This document shows positions 54,426-63,845 of a stretch of DNA of 64,000 bases, piece after piece. The stretch's first letter is position 1, and every line of letters begins with the position of its first letter. The notes beneath the pieces were generated by a model. It saw nothing but the letters and a program-made list of their open reading frames with translations, did not search any database and was not told the origin of the DNA. The stretch spans positions 2,418,001-2,482,000 of the forward strand of contig NZ_CP151996.1 of assembly GCF_038593855.1 (NCBI RefSeq). Reading direction: 5' to 3'. Source of the DNA: Lysinibacillus sp. FSL M8-0337. Its GTDB lineage: Bacteria > Bacillota > Bacilli > Bacillales_A > Planococcaceae. The translations under genes and the position numbers were made by a program.

Positions 54426-54455
54426 TAAAAAAACCCCCTTGTTTCCAAGAGGGTG
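54426..54455 (-). terminator. Riboswitch-linked intrinsic terminator
   Basis: Arms ACCCTCTTG/CAAGGGGGT on the minus strand, followed by TTTTTTT, between the cobalamin aptamer and the btuF-like start. A short competing hairpin CACCA...TGGTG (54499-54514) lies between aptamer and terminator. Confidence 0.8.
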
Positions 54456-54533
54456 ACATAGTGATAAATACATTGGGTATTTAAACAATCACTATCACCA
54501 TCCTCGTGGTGTTAAGTAAAAAATACATATTGG

Positions 54534-54685
54534 CAGGTATCCTGGCTTAGGTTCATCGCTTATACGTCTTCCCATAGTTCAACTACAGTGACTATTGTAT
54601 AAACTCCCCATTTACAGTTGCGGGACAGCATCGGAATTTCACCGATTTCCCTTTTAAGCAAATGACTAAAGCCATTTGCACCAAT
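54534..54685 (-). ncRNA. Cobalamin riboswitch 1
   Basis: On the minus strand the aptamer starts GGTGCAAATGG, continues AAAAGGGAAATCGGTG, has the B12 box core CCCGCAACTGTAAATG and closes with GCCAGGATACCTGCC. These are the conserved elements of the AdoCbl-binding riboswitch. It should turn off the btuF-like and siroheme-protein genes when B12 is plentiful. Confidence 0.93.
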
Positions 54686-54879
54686 ATATAGCAGTTTTTA
54701 GTTATAAAAATAGACTAGCAGAAGGTATTTTTGATTTCAATCACACAAAAAAATCCATAAATGATACTTGTTAATAAACTATCACTATTTAAACATGAAA
54801 GCGAACTATTTGTCACGAAATGTTTGAGCGATCATTCTGGTACAATGAATAGAGACTACATTAGAAATGAGGATTTTTT

Positions 54880-56817
54880 ATGTATAAAACGATTGGTGTA
54901 CTCGCACATGTCGATGCAGGAAAAACAACTTTTTGTGAGCAATTATTATTTCACACAAATAGTATCCAATCTCGTGGAAGAGTCGATCATCAAGATACAT
55001 TTTTAGATAATCATGCAATTGAACAAGCCCGAGGAATTACCATTTTTGCGGAACAAGGACGGATGCAAATAGAAAATGATACATATACGCTGATTGACAC
55101 ACCTGGACATGTAGACTTTTCACCTGAGATGGAACGTGCCATACGTGTAATGGATTACGCCATCATTATTGTCAGTGCTGTAGAGGGTGTACAAGGTCAT
55201 ACAGAAACAGTTTGGCAGTTGCTCCGTCAATACCATATACCCACCTTTTTCTTTATTAATAAAATAGACCGTGAAGGGGCGGATATCAATGTGGTTATAA
55301 ACCAACTACAAAAGGATTGTTCTGACAACATCCTGTTAATCGATGCCCCATTACGTAAAGATTTTATACAAAGCTATATTGCTGAGTGGCTAGCCGAGCG
55401 CGATGATCACCTTCTCGAGGCCTTTTTAACAGATACACTCGATGCCTCAACGTGCCTGTTACAGTTACAAAAGATGATTAAAGAAGAGCGAGCATTTCCC
55501 TGCTTTGTTGGTGCTGCTTTAAAAGATTTTGGAATCAAGGAATTTGTATCACAGCTTCCCCTCCTGACAGAGACACACTTCGACCTTCAAGCACCCTTTC
55601 AAGGAGAAGTCTTTAAAATTCGCCATGATGGCACACAACGCTTAACTTTTATAAAAGCTTTACAAGGAACATTGCATACTCGCGATGACTTTTCATTTGG
55701 CGATGTTACGGAAAAAATAACAGAAATTAGGTTGTATAATGGGCGCCGTTTTCTTACAACCCAAGTTGTGCAAGCAGGAGACATTTTTGCAGTGAAAGGG
55801 CTTAGCCTAGCGAAGATTGGGGACATTTTAGGAAGTACAATAATCCCTAAACCTTATGAACTTGTGCCTACATTACAAGCAAAAGTACTGTATGAAGGGC
55901 AACAGCATATAAAGGAAATTTTACAGATTTTTCGCTTACTCGAAGCCGAGGAGCCGTCGTTACGAGTCGTTTGGCAGGAAAAATTCCAAGAAATTCATGT
56001 ACATATTATGGGTGTCATACAACTTGAAGTACTTGCTGAAGTTTTAAAAAATCGCTTTTCACTTGATATTACCTTTGATAAGCCTCAAATTTTGTATATG
56101 GAGACGATTGCAACGACTGTAACTGGTTACGGACATTTCGAACCGCTCAAACATTATGCCGAGGTACACTTATTCATGGAGCCGAACAGCCGCGGAACTG
56201 GGAATACGTTTGTTAACGCCTGTCATGCTGATGATTTATCAGTTGGTCACCAACGCCTTATCGAAAAACATTTGTTTGAACGCGAACATCACGGTCTATT
56301 AACTGGCTCTCCTGTTACCGATATTCGTTTTACACTGTTGACAGGACGAGCGCATATCAAGCATACCGAAGGAGGAGATTTTCGGGAAGCTACTTTCCGT
56401 GCATTAAGACAAGGGCTAGAACAAGCGGAGAATATCTTACTTGAGCCCTATTACCGCTTCAAAATGAAAGCATCCAATGATTTTATTGGGCGAATGATGA
56501 ACGATATCCAACAAGCAGATGGTACTTTTGATTCTCCGATATTGTCAGAGGAGCAAGTCATTTTAACAGGGCGTGTACCTGTTGCTACATTTATGCACTA
56601 TAGTACTACTTTCGCTGCTTACACGAATGGCAAAGGCTCTTTATCTTTACAATTCGATGGATATGATAGATGTCATAATAGCGAGGCAATAATCGCACAA
56701 ATCAATTATAATAAACAGGCTGATCCTGACTATACGTCGTCGAGCATTTTTTGTGCGAAAGGAAAAGGCTATTCAGTCCCATGGAATGAGGCAAAAGCAG
56801 CCATGCATTGTCTATAA
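54880..56817 (+). CDS. TetM-family translational GTPase
   Basis: A 645-residue EF-G-like GTPase: G1 LAHVDAGKTTF, G2 RGITIF, G3 LIDTPGHVDFSPEMERA, G4 FFINKIDREGAD, then domains II to V. It is the length of Tet(M)/(O) ribosome-protection proteins (about 640) but its sequence outside the GTPase part is clearly divergent. It may be a housekeeping or stress version, so tetracycline resistance should not be assumed. GAGGATTTTTT precedes the ATG. A hairpin AGGCATCGAA/TTCGATGCCT (56825-56849) follows. Confidence 0.85.
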   Translation: MYKTIGVLAHVDAGKTTFCEQLLFHTNSIQSRGRVDHQDTFLDNHAIEQARGITIFAEQGRMQIENDTYTLIDTPGHVDFSPEMERAIRVMDYAIIIVSAVEGVQGHTETVWQLLRQYHIPTFFFINKIDREGADINVVINQLQKDCSDNILLIDAPLRKDFIQSYIAEWLAERDDHLLEAFLTDTLDASTCLLQLQKMIKEERAFPCFVGAALKDFGIKEFVSQLPLLTETHFDLQAPFQGEVFKIRHDGTQRLTFIKALQGTLHTRDDFSFGDVTEKITEIRLYNGRRFLTTQVVQAGDIFAVKGLSLAKIGDILGSTIIPKPYELVPTLQAKVLYEGQQHIKEILQIFRLLEAEEPSLRVVWQEKFQEIHVHIMGVIQLEVLAEVLKNRFSLDITFDKPQILYMETIATTVTGYGHFEPLKHYAEVHLFMEPNSRGTGNTFVNACHADDLSVGHQRLIEKHLFEREHHGLLTGSPVTDIRFTLLTGRAHIKHTEGGDFREATFRALRQGLEQAENILLEPYYRFKMKASNDFIGRMMNDIQQADGTFDSPILSEEQVILTGRVPVATFMHYSTTFAAYTNGKGSLSLQFDGYDRCHNSEAIIAQINYNKQADPDYTSSSIFCAKGKGYSVPWNEAKAAMHCL

Positions 56818-56904
56818 AATAAATAGGCATCGAATGTTTTTCGATGCCTTTCTGACAGAAAATCGAATACTGCATAACATGCGTACCAATACATTTTATA
56901 TAAT

Positions 56905-57678
56905 CTACAACGCTTTTTTCGTTTTCCTATTCAAAGAATTCGCTGACTCCGCAATCACATACCCATGATGATTTGAGAAATCCACAAGAACCGAACCAGG
57001 CTTACTTTTTAAAATCTGTAATTGCTCAATACGTTGGAGTAACAATTGATGACCGTTGCCACGTGGATGCCAATTTAAATGATAATCATTTAATTCTTTT
57101 ACACTTTGTAAAAACTGAGCATATTCACGCTCTACATAGTCTAGTAAATGTTGTATTTTACTATAGTCTTGATTTTCTTGAGCTACTAACGATAAATCTT
57201 CCATATACGTCTGATAAAAACGCATTACCATCGAACATAGTAAATCATTGACCCTTGCAGCACTTAAAATAGGCTTCGATTCTACATTCAGGCGATCCAA
57301 ATTGGGTTTAGCTCGAATTGAATCGATGCGTGTAATTAAATGATAGACTTCCTCATTTACTTCGTAAACGATTGGATTGGTTGGCATATACATCATAAAA
57401 CCATTCTTTTTTGTTTTCAATTCATCAGCCACACTTGCTTTCGCAAATAAGTATCCTTCATAGACATCATTTTGAATCCAAATAATGTCTTTATTATAAA
57501 AAATGCAATCAAATAATCGATCGTGCGGAATAAGCCCTGTGGCTAAAAACTGATCTACTAGTGCTTCAATAACCATTCTCGTTTTTCGTTGCTTGGCAAC
57601 TTCCGTGCGCGGTTGCTTACAAATCTTCATATCAACATTTTTCTTTTCTCGTGTTGAACATACCTGAATTTTTGTCAT
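56905..57678 (-). CDS. Unknown 257-residue protein
   Basis: Starts at the ATG at 57678 (AGAAGAGGTG upstream); the longer frame to 57708 is less likely. The product is soluble, basic at the N-terminus and helical later (LLDYVEREYAQFLQSVKELN). It contains FDCIFYNKDIIWIQNDVYEG, and a C-terminal PGSVLVDFSNHHGYVIAES. I do not recognise the family. It lies after a terminator, so it is not part of the riboswitch transcript upstream. Confidence 0.65.
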   Translation of the reverse strand: MTKIQVCSTREKKNVDMKICKQPRTEVAKQRKTRMVIEALVDQFLATGLIPHDRLFDCIFYNKDIIWIQNDVYEGYLFAKASVADELKTKKNGFMMYMPTNPIVYEVNEEVYHLITRIDSIRAKPNLDRLNVESKPILSAARVNDLLCSMVMRFYQTYMEDLSLVAQENQDYSKIQHLLDYVEREYAQFLQSVKELNDYHLNWHPRGNGHQLLLQRIEQLQILKSKPGSVLVDFSNHHGYVIAESANSLNRKTKKAL

Positions 57679-57734
57679 ACTTGCACCTCTTCTCGTACAT
57701 ATTTTCAAAACGAAGGTATCGATTACATAAAAAA

Positions 57735-57766
57735 ACGGATTTCCTGCAAATGTAGAGGAAATCCGT
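57735..57766 (-). terminator. Strong intrinsic terminator after riboswitch 2 ORF
   Basis: Perfect 11-base arms ACGGATTTCCT/AGGAAATCCGT with a 7-base T-run on the minus strand, 28 bases after the small ORF. Confidence 0.85.
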
Positions 57767-57793
57767 AATTATGGCCATCGTACTTCAAAAATA

Positions 57794-57922
57794 TCATTCA
57801 TCCGATAACATCAAACAGTGCACCAATGGAAGCGATCTGGCTTGATGCCGTATCCCTTTACATCCTTTGGTGTTGGTCGTTTGACGTACTGTGACGAACA
57901 GATTATTCTGTTTTGTCAACAT
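57794..57922 (-). CDS. 42-residue ORF under cobalamin riboswitch 2
   Basis: An ATG at 57922 has AGGAGG only 4 bases upstream. The product (MLTKQNNLFVTVRQTTNTKG, then CKGIRHQARSLPLVHC and a short tail) is basic with two Cys and two His. It is the only frame between the riboswitch and the terminator. It may be a real micro-protein, a leader peptide, or a remnant of a deleted B12 gene. No family is recognised. Confidence 0.4.
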   Translation of the reverse strand: MLTKQNNLFVTVRQTTNTKGCKGIRHQARSLPLVHCLMLSDE

Positions 57923-57965
57923 GCCACCTCCTATTCCTCGTAGGTTTATGGTGTGTACTCGTAAC

Positions 57966-58119
57966 AGGCAGGTCTCCTGACTTATGGTCATCGCTTCTTT
58001 TCACCTTCCCGTCGTTTGACAGTGGTCATAATTTGAAAAGACGCTCACATTCACAGTTGCGGGACAGCGTCGGATTTGCACCGACTTCCCTTTTAAGTAA
58101 ATTGCACGCAATTTACACC
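57966..58119 (-). ncRNA. Cobalamin riboswitch 2
   Basis: On the minus strand: GGTGTAAATTG, AAAAGGGAAGTCGGTGC, the B12 box core CCCGCAACTGTGAATG, and GTCAGGAGACCTGCC at the end. All conserved parts are present. Only a 42-codon ORF follows before a strong terminator. Confidence 0.92.
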
Positions 58120-58284
58120 TCTTACTACACGCTATTCAGTTGTGAAGGAATTTGTTAGAAAATTCCTATTAAACTATTACTTTATATTGTAAAGTAGTGG
58201 TATTTTAAAGTCAAACAGCAGCATAAAAGTATGTGCATTGCTATCAATGCACGAACTGTCACCTAAAGAACGATCCATTTTTAT

Positions 58285-59529
58285 TTATACATGAAATTGA
58301 TTTGTAATCTTTTGTAAATCATCAGCCTGTATCGTTAATTCCTGCGAAACTTGATTGACTGCTTGCATGGAAGCCGTTTGTTCATCCATTGATTGTAGCA
58401 CAACTTCTGTATAGCTGGACAATTGATCCATGCCTCCTGCAATTGTTGATACTAAATTAGCCACCTCATTTGCACGATTTGACAAGTAATTTACAGTTGT
58501 CGAAATGCCTTCGAGTTGATCAGTCATTTGGCTAACGTGCTGCGAAATGTTGCCAAAAGATTTTGTTGCTTCATCAATGACATAGACCCCCTGTTGAACA
58601 TTTTTTAAGTCTTCTTCCACAGCCACAGCAACTTGTTTCGTATCACTTTCAATACCTACTACAAGATCCACAATTTGAATGGCAGAGTGCTTGGATTGCT
58701 CTGCTAATTGACGAACTTCTTCTGCAACGACTGCAAAACCTTTCCCATGTTCTCCAGCCCGTGCCGCTTCAATCGCAGCATTTAGAGCAAGTAAATTCGT
58801 TTGATCTGTAATCGTAGTAATCATTTCTGTCATTTTTTTAATATCCGTCATTTTATTTGATAATTGTTGTATTAAGGTACTTGTTTTATCTGTTGAAGAT
58901 GAAATAAACTCCATCTGGTTTTTCGCAACATGCAAAATTTCTGCACCATTTCCTGCGATATCATTCGCTTCTTTCGCGTGGTTGAAAACATCCTGTGTGG
59001 CAACCGAAATACGCTCAATGCCATCCACTGTTTCCTGCATCGCAACAGCACTATTGTTTGCCGATTGTGCGGCTTGTTTAAGGCCATTTGACGTTTTTTC
59101 CATTTGATGGTCAACTTCTTCAACAGCCATTGTAATTTCATTTGTACTGGCAGACAATTCTTCGATACTGGCAGATAAATCTGTCGAACTGTTGGCAATT
59201 GTAAGTGTCATCGTACGCAATTGCTCTTTCATCTCTAGAAAAGCATTTGCTAATTCTGAAATCTCACTATTGTCTTGTACAGTAATGACATCAGAGTCAA
59301 AGTTACCTACTGCAATTGCTTTCGCAGCATTAGATAATTGGTTAATAGGTTGAATCACTTTATATTTAACATAGAAGATATAGGATAAAGTAATGGAGAT
59401 ACCAATAATCGTTAATATTGTAGATAGCCATGCTAATGCTGTTAAATTAGCAAGATCTATTATTAACACTACAATCATTATTAAATTTAATAATGAAAAA
59501 CCAAAAATACTTTTTTTTCGTAAAGTCAT
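58285..59529 (-). CDS. Chemoreceptor without extracellular sensor domain
   Basis: A 414-residue MCP with two membrane helices close together near the start ([20 protein letters not shown], then [20 protein letters not shown]), almost no loop between them, a HAMP domain and the signalling tip [20 protein letters not shown]. So the signal should come from inside the membrane or the cytoplasm. GGGGATTTTGGT precedes the ATG. It is a single gene. Confidence 0.9.
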   Translation of the reverse strand: MTLRKKSIFGFSLLNLIMIVVLIIDLANLTALAWLSTILTIIGISITLSYIFYVKYKVIQPINQLSNAAKAIAVGNFDSDVITVQDNSEISELANAFLEMKEQLRTMTLTIANSSTDLSASIEELSASTNEITMAVEEVDHQMEKTSNGLKQAAQSANNSAVAMQETVDGIERISVATQDVFNHAKEANDIAGNGAEILHVAKNQMEFISSSTDKTSTLIQQLSNKMTDIKKMTEMITTITDQTNLLALNAAIEAARAGEHGKGFAVVAEEVRQLAEQSKHSAIQIVDLVVGIESDTKQVAVAVEEDLKNVQQGVYVIDEATKSFGNISQHVSQMTDQLEGISTTVNYLSNRANEVANLVSTIAGGMDQLSSYTEVVLQSMDEQTASMQAVNQVSQELTIQADDLQKITNQFHV

Positions 59530-59674
59530 ACCAAAATCCCCTAACTATAATATTACTATAATACCATTATTATAGTTTATTTATACTAAGATTGATAGAA
59601 ATACGCCCATCTTTTATATGTATATTGGTATACTAAAAAAAGACAAAGGGAATAACGATGCCCTTTGTCTACAG

Positions 59675-59707
59675 AAAAAGCACTTTGCGTAAAACAAAGT
59701 GCTTTTT
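59675..59707 (-). terminator. Rho-independent terminator after aspA
   Basis: Perfect arms AAAAAGCACTTTG/CAAAGTGCTTTTT. A second hairpin AGACAAAGGG/CCCTTTGTCT lies at 59641-59670. The minus-strand T-run follows each. Confidence 0.85.
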
Positions 59708-59712
59708 AAAAA

Positions 59713-61131
59713 TTATTTTAATTTCATCATACTAGAACCAGCGATACCTGGATGTGTCATTTCATATGGATCTAAAATTAAATCCAATTGCTCTTTCGTT
59801 AAGACACCTGCTTCAATACAAAGTTCACGAATTGAACGACCTGTAAGAATGGCTTCACGTGCAAGACGAGCAGCTACTTCATAACCGATATGTGGATTGA
59901 CTGCTGTTAAAACACCCACACTTTTCTCTACATATTCCTTCATACGTTCTTCATTTGCTTCGATATCTTTTAAACAGTTTTCTGTAAATGCACGGAAAAC
60001 GTTATTCATTATGCTAATTGATTGAATTAAGTTGAAAACAAGCACTGGTTCCATTACGTTTAATTCTAATTGACCCGCTTCAGATGCTAAAGAAATGGTA
60101 TGGTCATTCCCAATTACTTGGAATGCAACTTGGTTTAGCACTTCTGGCATTACTGGATTTACTTTACCAGGCATAATAGATGAACCAGGTTGACGTGCGG
60201 GTAAAATAATTTCTCCTAAACCGGCACGAGGACCAGATGCCATTAAACGAAGGTCATTCGCAATTTTAGACATATTAATCATACAAATTTTTAATGCCCC
60301 TGACACTTCCGTATAAGCGTCCGTATTTTGCGTAGCGTCGACTAAATGTGTAGCACCTTTTAATGGTAAGCCAGAAATTTCAGCTAGATGTTGGTCTACA
60401 GATTTAATATAGTCTGGGAAAGCGTTTAGCCCAGTACCGACAGCTGTTGCCCCCATATTGACATCATATAAGTTTGGACGTGTTTGACGGATACGAACAA
60501 TATCACGGTTAATTACACGACAATAAGCTTCAAACTCTTGTCCTAAGCGAATTGGTACAGCATCTTGTAAGTGCGTACGTCCCATTTTAATAACATGTGC
60601 AAATTGCTCTGCTTTTTGATGGAATACGGCTTGCATATTTTCCATTGTCACCAGAAGGTCATCGATTAAATTTAATACAGCAATATGAATCGCTGTAGGG
60701 AAGGCATCGTTTGTTGATTGTGACATATTAACATGACTGTTCGGACTAACCGTCTGATAGTCCCCTTTTGCTTTACCCAAAATTTCAAGAGCACGGTTCG
60801 CAATAACTTCATTCGCATTCATATTAATAGAAGTGCCTGCACCACCTTGGATTGGGTCTACTAGAAATTCAGCATCCCATTTACCATCGATGACTTCTTG
60901 TGCAGCCTCGACAATAGCCTCTCCAATTTCTTTTGATAATAGGTGTACTTCCATATTACCTAATGCTGCTGCTTTTTTTACAATACCCATTGCTTTAATT
61001 AGGGCTGGGTGAATTTTATAGCCTGTAATTGGGAAGTTTTCTGTTGCACGAAGCGTTTGAATCCCGTAATAAGCATCTGCTGGTAATACTCTTTCACCTA
61101 AAAAATCTTTTTCTATACGTTGTGTGGACAT
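59713..61131 (-). CDS. aspA: Aspartate ammonia-lyase
   Basis: A 472-residue enzyme of the fumarase/aspartase superfamily from the ATG at 61131 (AAAGGAG 10 bases upstream). EKDFLGERVLPADAYYGIQT, then NMNANEVIANRALEILG, TGLNAFPDYIK and the signature GSSIMPGKVNPVMPE are typical of aspartase and not fumarase C (the early GIQT and long C-terminus). It turns aspartate into fumarate and ammonia. Single gene with two terminator hairpins. Confidence 0.9.
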   Translation of the reverse strand: MSTQRIEKDFLGERVLPADAYYGIQTLRATENFPITGYKIHPALIKAMGIVKKAAALGNMEVHLLSKEIGEAIVEAAQEVIDGKWDAEFLVDPIQGGAGTSINMNANEVIANRALEILGKAKGDYQTVSPNSHVNMSQSTNDAFPTAIHIAVLNLIDDLLVTMENMQAVFHQKAEQFAHVIKMGRTHLQDAVPIRLGQEFEAYCRVINRDIVRIRQTRPNLYDVNMGATAVGTGLNAFPDYIKSVDQHLAEISGLPLKGATHLVDATQNTDAYTEVSGALKICMINMSKIANDLRLMASGPRAGLGEIILPARQPGSSIMPGKVNPVMPEVLNQVAFQVIGNDHTISLASEAGQLELNVMEPVLVFNLIQSISIMNNVFRAFTENCLKDIEANEERMKEYVEKSVGVLTAVNPHIGYEVAARLAREAILTGRSIRELCIEAGVLTKEQLDLILDPYEMTHPGIAGSSMMKLK

Positions 61132-61283
61132 TATTGTCGTCTCCTTTGAACTAATACTCACACTGATAGTAGCTAATAAATGCCGTCTTGTAAACAGTCA
61201 TTTATCAGTAAAATGAAAGTTTTTTTCGTAAACGACGATAAACAATGAGAAACCGAGCATATTTCTTACGCTCGGCAGTAGGA

Positions 61284-61913
61284 TTATTTAGTTGAGGAAA
61301 CGGTAAAACGTCTATTTAAATAGTGTGGATTTTCTATTTCATCTAATACTGCAATCGCATAATCACTATAGCTGACATAGCTTTCACCTTTAGCATTCAC
61401 TAACAAATGATCTATTCCAGTTGTATAGCTACCTGAACGTGGCCCTTCTGGATCAAATAGGGCAGAAGGACTTAAAAATGTCCACGAAATACTTGATGCT
61501 TGTAAGTCTTGAAGGTTTTCACCTTGATTTTTTGCAGTTGCCAAAAACATTTCCGGAAAATCGGGCGTCTCCATAACACGAATCGTTTTTTCTGGGTCTA
61601 CAAAAAGGCTGCCTGCTCCACCCACTACGAATAGTTTTGTGGCAATGCCGTTAAAGATAGCAATTAAATGACGACCTACAGCAACATGTAATGCTTCTTG
61701 TCCAAGTGGTGCACCAAACGCATTCACAACAACATCAAAACCCTTTACATCTTCTTGTGTTAAATCCAATACATCTTTCTCCATCACTGTAATGTTCTCT
61801 TTTACTTTAGAAGCTGAACGAACAATGGCTGTAACGTTATGACCACGTTGTAATGCTTCCTCCACTATTTTTTGCCCTGCTTTTCCTGTTGCTCCAATAA
61901 CGCCTATTTTCAT
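61284..61913 (-). CDS. ywnB: NAD(P)-binding oxidoreductase (YwnB-like)
   Basis: A 209-residue atypical SDR with the Rossmann motif IGVIGATGKAGQKIVEEALQ at the start, VVNAFGAP in the middle and LVNAKGESYVSYSDYAIAVL near the end. It resembles YwnB. GGAGG is 8 bases before the ATG. The operator at 61937-61955 is shared in sequence with the one in front of the Rrf2 gene, so the regulator very likely controls it. The substrate is unknown. Confidence 0.85.
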   Translation of the reverse strand: MKIGVIGATGKAGQKIVEEALQRGHNVTAIVRSASKVKENITVMEKDVLDLTQEDVKGFDVVVNAFGAPLGQEALHVAVGRHLIAIFNGIATKLFVVGGAGSLFVDPEKTIRVMETPDFPEMFLATAKNQGENLQDLQASSISWTFLSPSALFDPEGPRSGSYTTGIDHLLVNAKGESYVSYSDYAIAVLDEIENPHYLNRRFTVSSTK

Positions 61914-61936
61914 TATAAATTCCTCCTATAATTTGT

Positions 61937-61955
61937 TGTAACCATTTTAGTTACA
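61937..61955. promoter_or_regulatory. Operator in front of the YwnB-like gene
   Basis: Palindrome TGTAAC-7 bases-GTTACA, followed by GGTTG. The same arms and same tail occur at 62415-62433. Confidence 0.75.
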
Positions 61956-61987
61956 GGTTGAATACAGTAAGACCGACCTCGTTACGT

Positions 61988-62398
61988 TTAACGAAGTTGA
62001 TCTAGCACATCTTGCAATGTTTGTGCTTGTAACTGTTTTTCCATTGCATGCCATACATCTAGATAAACGGTTTCCAACGTATGCTGTATTTTTCGGCCGA
62101 CAGCACATGCAGGATTCGGTTCATCATGTATTGTAAATAGTTGCTCTGGACCATCAATCGCACGGTAAATGCTCAACAATGACAAATCCTTTGGTTCAAT
62201 AACAAGTCCATAACCGGCAAGTCCTGACTGAGAAGTTAACAAGCCTGCTTTTTTCAATTTCCCAATCATCCGTCGTACGACTACGGGATTCGTATTGACA
62301 CTACCTGCAATATAATCAGATGTAAGCTGACTTTTATCAGATGTTGTAGCAATGAGCGAAAGTATATGGATAGCGACTGAAAATCGACTATTGACCAT
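61988..62398 (-). CDS. ywnA: Rrf2-family transcription regulator (YwnA-like)
   Basis: A 136-residue protein from the ATG at 62398. SRFSVAIHILSLIATTSDKS, then SDYIAGSVNTNPVVVRRMIG, then KLKKAGLLTSQSGLAGYGLV is the Rrf2 winged-helix. The C-terminal part has one Cys (PACAVGRKIQ) and not the three of Fe-S types such as IscR, so it is more like YwnA. It probably represses itself and the oxidoreductase through the shared palindrome. Confidence 0.87.
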   Translation of the reverse strand: MVNSRFSVAIHILSLIATTSDKSQLTSDYIAGSVNTNPVVVRRMIGKLKKAGLLTSQSGLAGYGLVIEPKDLSLLSIYRAIDGPEQLFTIHDEPNPACAVGRKIQHTLETVYLDVWHAMEKQLQAQTLQDVLDQLR

Positions 62399-62414
62399 AC
62401 GAATCACCACCTGT

Positions 62415-62433
62415 TGTAACTATTATAGTTACA
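62415..62433. promoter_or_regulatory. Operator in front of the Rrf2 gene
   Basis: Palindrome TGTAAC-7 bases-GTTACA with GGTTGAG following. It is 17 of 19 identical to the site at 61937. Confidence 0.75.
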
Positions 62434-62508
62434 GGTTGAGATAATCGCAAGTCATATGCTCATATCTTAACCTGTTCATTATTCACAAAAATACACCCGC
62501 TATCGAAT

Positions 62509-62715
62509 TTAAATTTTTGTCATATAAATAACGAGCTCTTGTTGGATTTGACCATTTTCTTCATAAAAATCTAGATTATGAAATTCATATTTATAATGAC
62601 CAACGGGGAACGTTACACTCTCGCCTTGAGCCGCAGCTAGTATGCCAGCCACATCATGTGATACCATCTGTAAAAGCTCTGTCCCTGTCATTGTTTCTAT
62701 AAAAATTACGTTCAT
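62509..62715 (-). CDS. Small hypothetical protein
   Basis: A 68-residue protein with a strong AAGGAGG 8 bases before the ATG. MNVIFIETMTGTELLQMVSH, then VTFPVGHYKYEFHNLDFYEE. No signal or membrane segment. Real by its ribosome binding site; I do not recognise it. Confidence 0.65.
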   Translation of the reverse strand: MNVIFIETMTGTELLQMVSHDVAGILAAAQGESVTFPVGHYKYEFHNLDFYEENGQIQQELVIYMTKI

Positions 62716-62896
62716 CTAAAAACACCTCCTTCGCCATTATAGCTTAGAAGGTGTTTGGATTTATAGTGATGATTTCTTACTACACAAGTTAGAAATCATC
62801 ATCAAAATATAATCGATAGACGAGTAAAAGAAAAAAATTGATATAATTGTTTAAAGATTAAATGTGAAAACTTTTATAGACAGGAGGATATTTAGT

Positions 62897-63436
62897 ATGA
62901 AAATCAAATTAATATTAATTGTAATATGCTCATTTTCACCATTACTATTATTAGGACTTTTCATTTACGGAAATGCTTATTATAACGACTATCATCTAAA
63001 ATCATCCGAAACAACAGTGAAAGAATTTTTAGAAGAATTTATCGACAGTAGCATACAAATCATGCATTTTGAACGAATAGAAGAAACAAATATGTGGTTA
63101 GCCCAGTTGAAAATTAACGGTGATCAGTATGGTCATGCACGTTTTAATAAAGGGTGGAATGGCAAACTTAAATTTATTTATTTAGCAACAGATCCCTCAG
63201 AAACCTATCGACAATATAAAACCAATAAAGGCAACTATGGCACATTGTATGTACACGAATTAGACAGCAATGTTGCCAAAATAAAATTGACAACAAACTG
63301 GATGAATTTTGAAAAAGAAGTCGAAGTTGATACTTCTGCACCATTTATGAAAACATTTAAACTACCTCCTAATGCAGAAGATACGTTTCCTGCAATATTT
63401 ACTTTTTATGATAAAACTGGAAAAGAGTTAAGGTAA
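62897..63436 (+). CDS. Membrane-anchored hypothetical protein
   Basis: A 179-residue protein from the ATG at 62897 (AGGAGG 9 bases upstream). One N-terminal membrane helix (IKLILIVICSFSPLLLLGLF) is followed by an extracellular domain with no Cys. It contains KFNRIE-like FERIEETNMWLAQLKINGDQ and a late FKLPPNAEDTFPAIFTFYDK. Family not recognised. Confidence 0.75.
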   Translation: MKIKLILIVICSFSPLLLLGLFIYGNAYYNDYHLKSSETTVKEFLEEFIDSSIQIMHFERIEETNMWLAQLKINGDQYGHARFNKGWNGKLKFIYLATDPSETYRQYKTNKGNYGTLYVHELDSNVAKIKLTTNWMNFEKEVEVDTSAPFMKTFKLPPNAEDTFPAIFTFYDKTGKELR

Positions 63437-63473
63437 TTAGCGTTGTATTCATCTTTCGAAGGCGCTTACATTT

Positions 63474-63683
63474 TTATTTATAACCATTCAGACGGATTTC
63501 CTCAATAATTTGCATCATTTTTACTAATTGTTCTTGTGTTAATGTAGTGGTAATAGCTGGACTATCCTGTTGAGGCTGCTGATCTTTTCGGGACGAGGAC
63601 TCCCCTTGTATATTTTCACGCAATCGAAAAAACTTTGCTTTTGTTGTACTTTGCAGCACTATTCTTTCTCTCAACCCAGCCAC
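63474..63683 (-). CDS. Possible small protein
   Basis: A 69-codon frame from a GTG at 63683, with weak ribosome binding (AGGGG 0-1 base away). Hydrophilic, Gln/Ser-rich middle, and a helical end LTQEQLVKMMQIIEEIRLNG. Plausible but weakly supported. Confidence 0.4.
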   Translation of the reverse strand: MAGLRERIVLQSTTKAKFFRLRENIQGESSSRKDQQPQQDSPAITTTLTQEQLVKMMQIIEEIRLNGYK

Positions 63684-63783
63684 CCCTAAAGCTTTTATTA
63701 GAAAAAATACCTTATAATACCATAAATACTATAATAGAAGGCACCTATCGAAACATCCACCAACTTGCCTATTTATCAAAATA

Positions 63784-63843
63784 GATTATTTGGACCTAGT
63801 CCAAATAATCAAAAAAGCAGCAACCAAAATGGCTGCTGCTTTT
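63784..63843. terminator. Tandem hairpins downstream of thyA
   Basis: GATTATTTGGAC/GTCCAAATAATC (63784-63810, perfect 12-base arms) and AAAAGCAGCA/TGCTGCTTTT (63813-63843), with a T-run on the minus strand after the second. Confidence 0.8.
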
Positions 63844-63845
63844 GA

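Noticed and set aside
54880..56817. Calling the GTPase a tetracycline resistance gene
   Set aside because: Domains outside the GTPase part are too different to assign a Tet class by eye, and no mobile context surrounds it.
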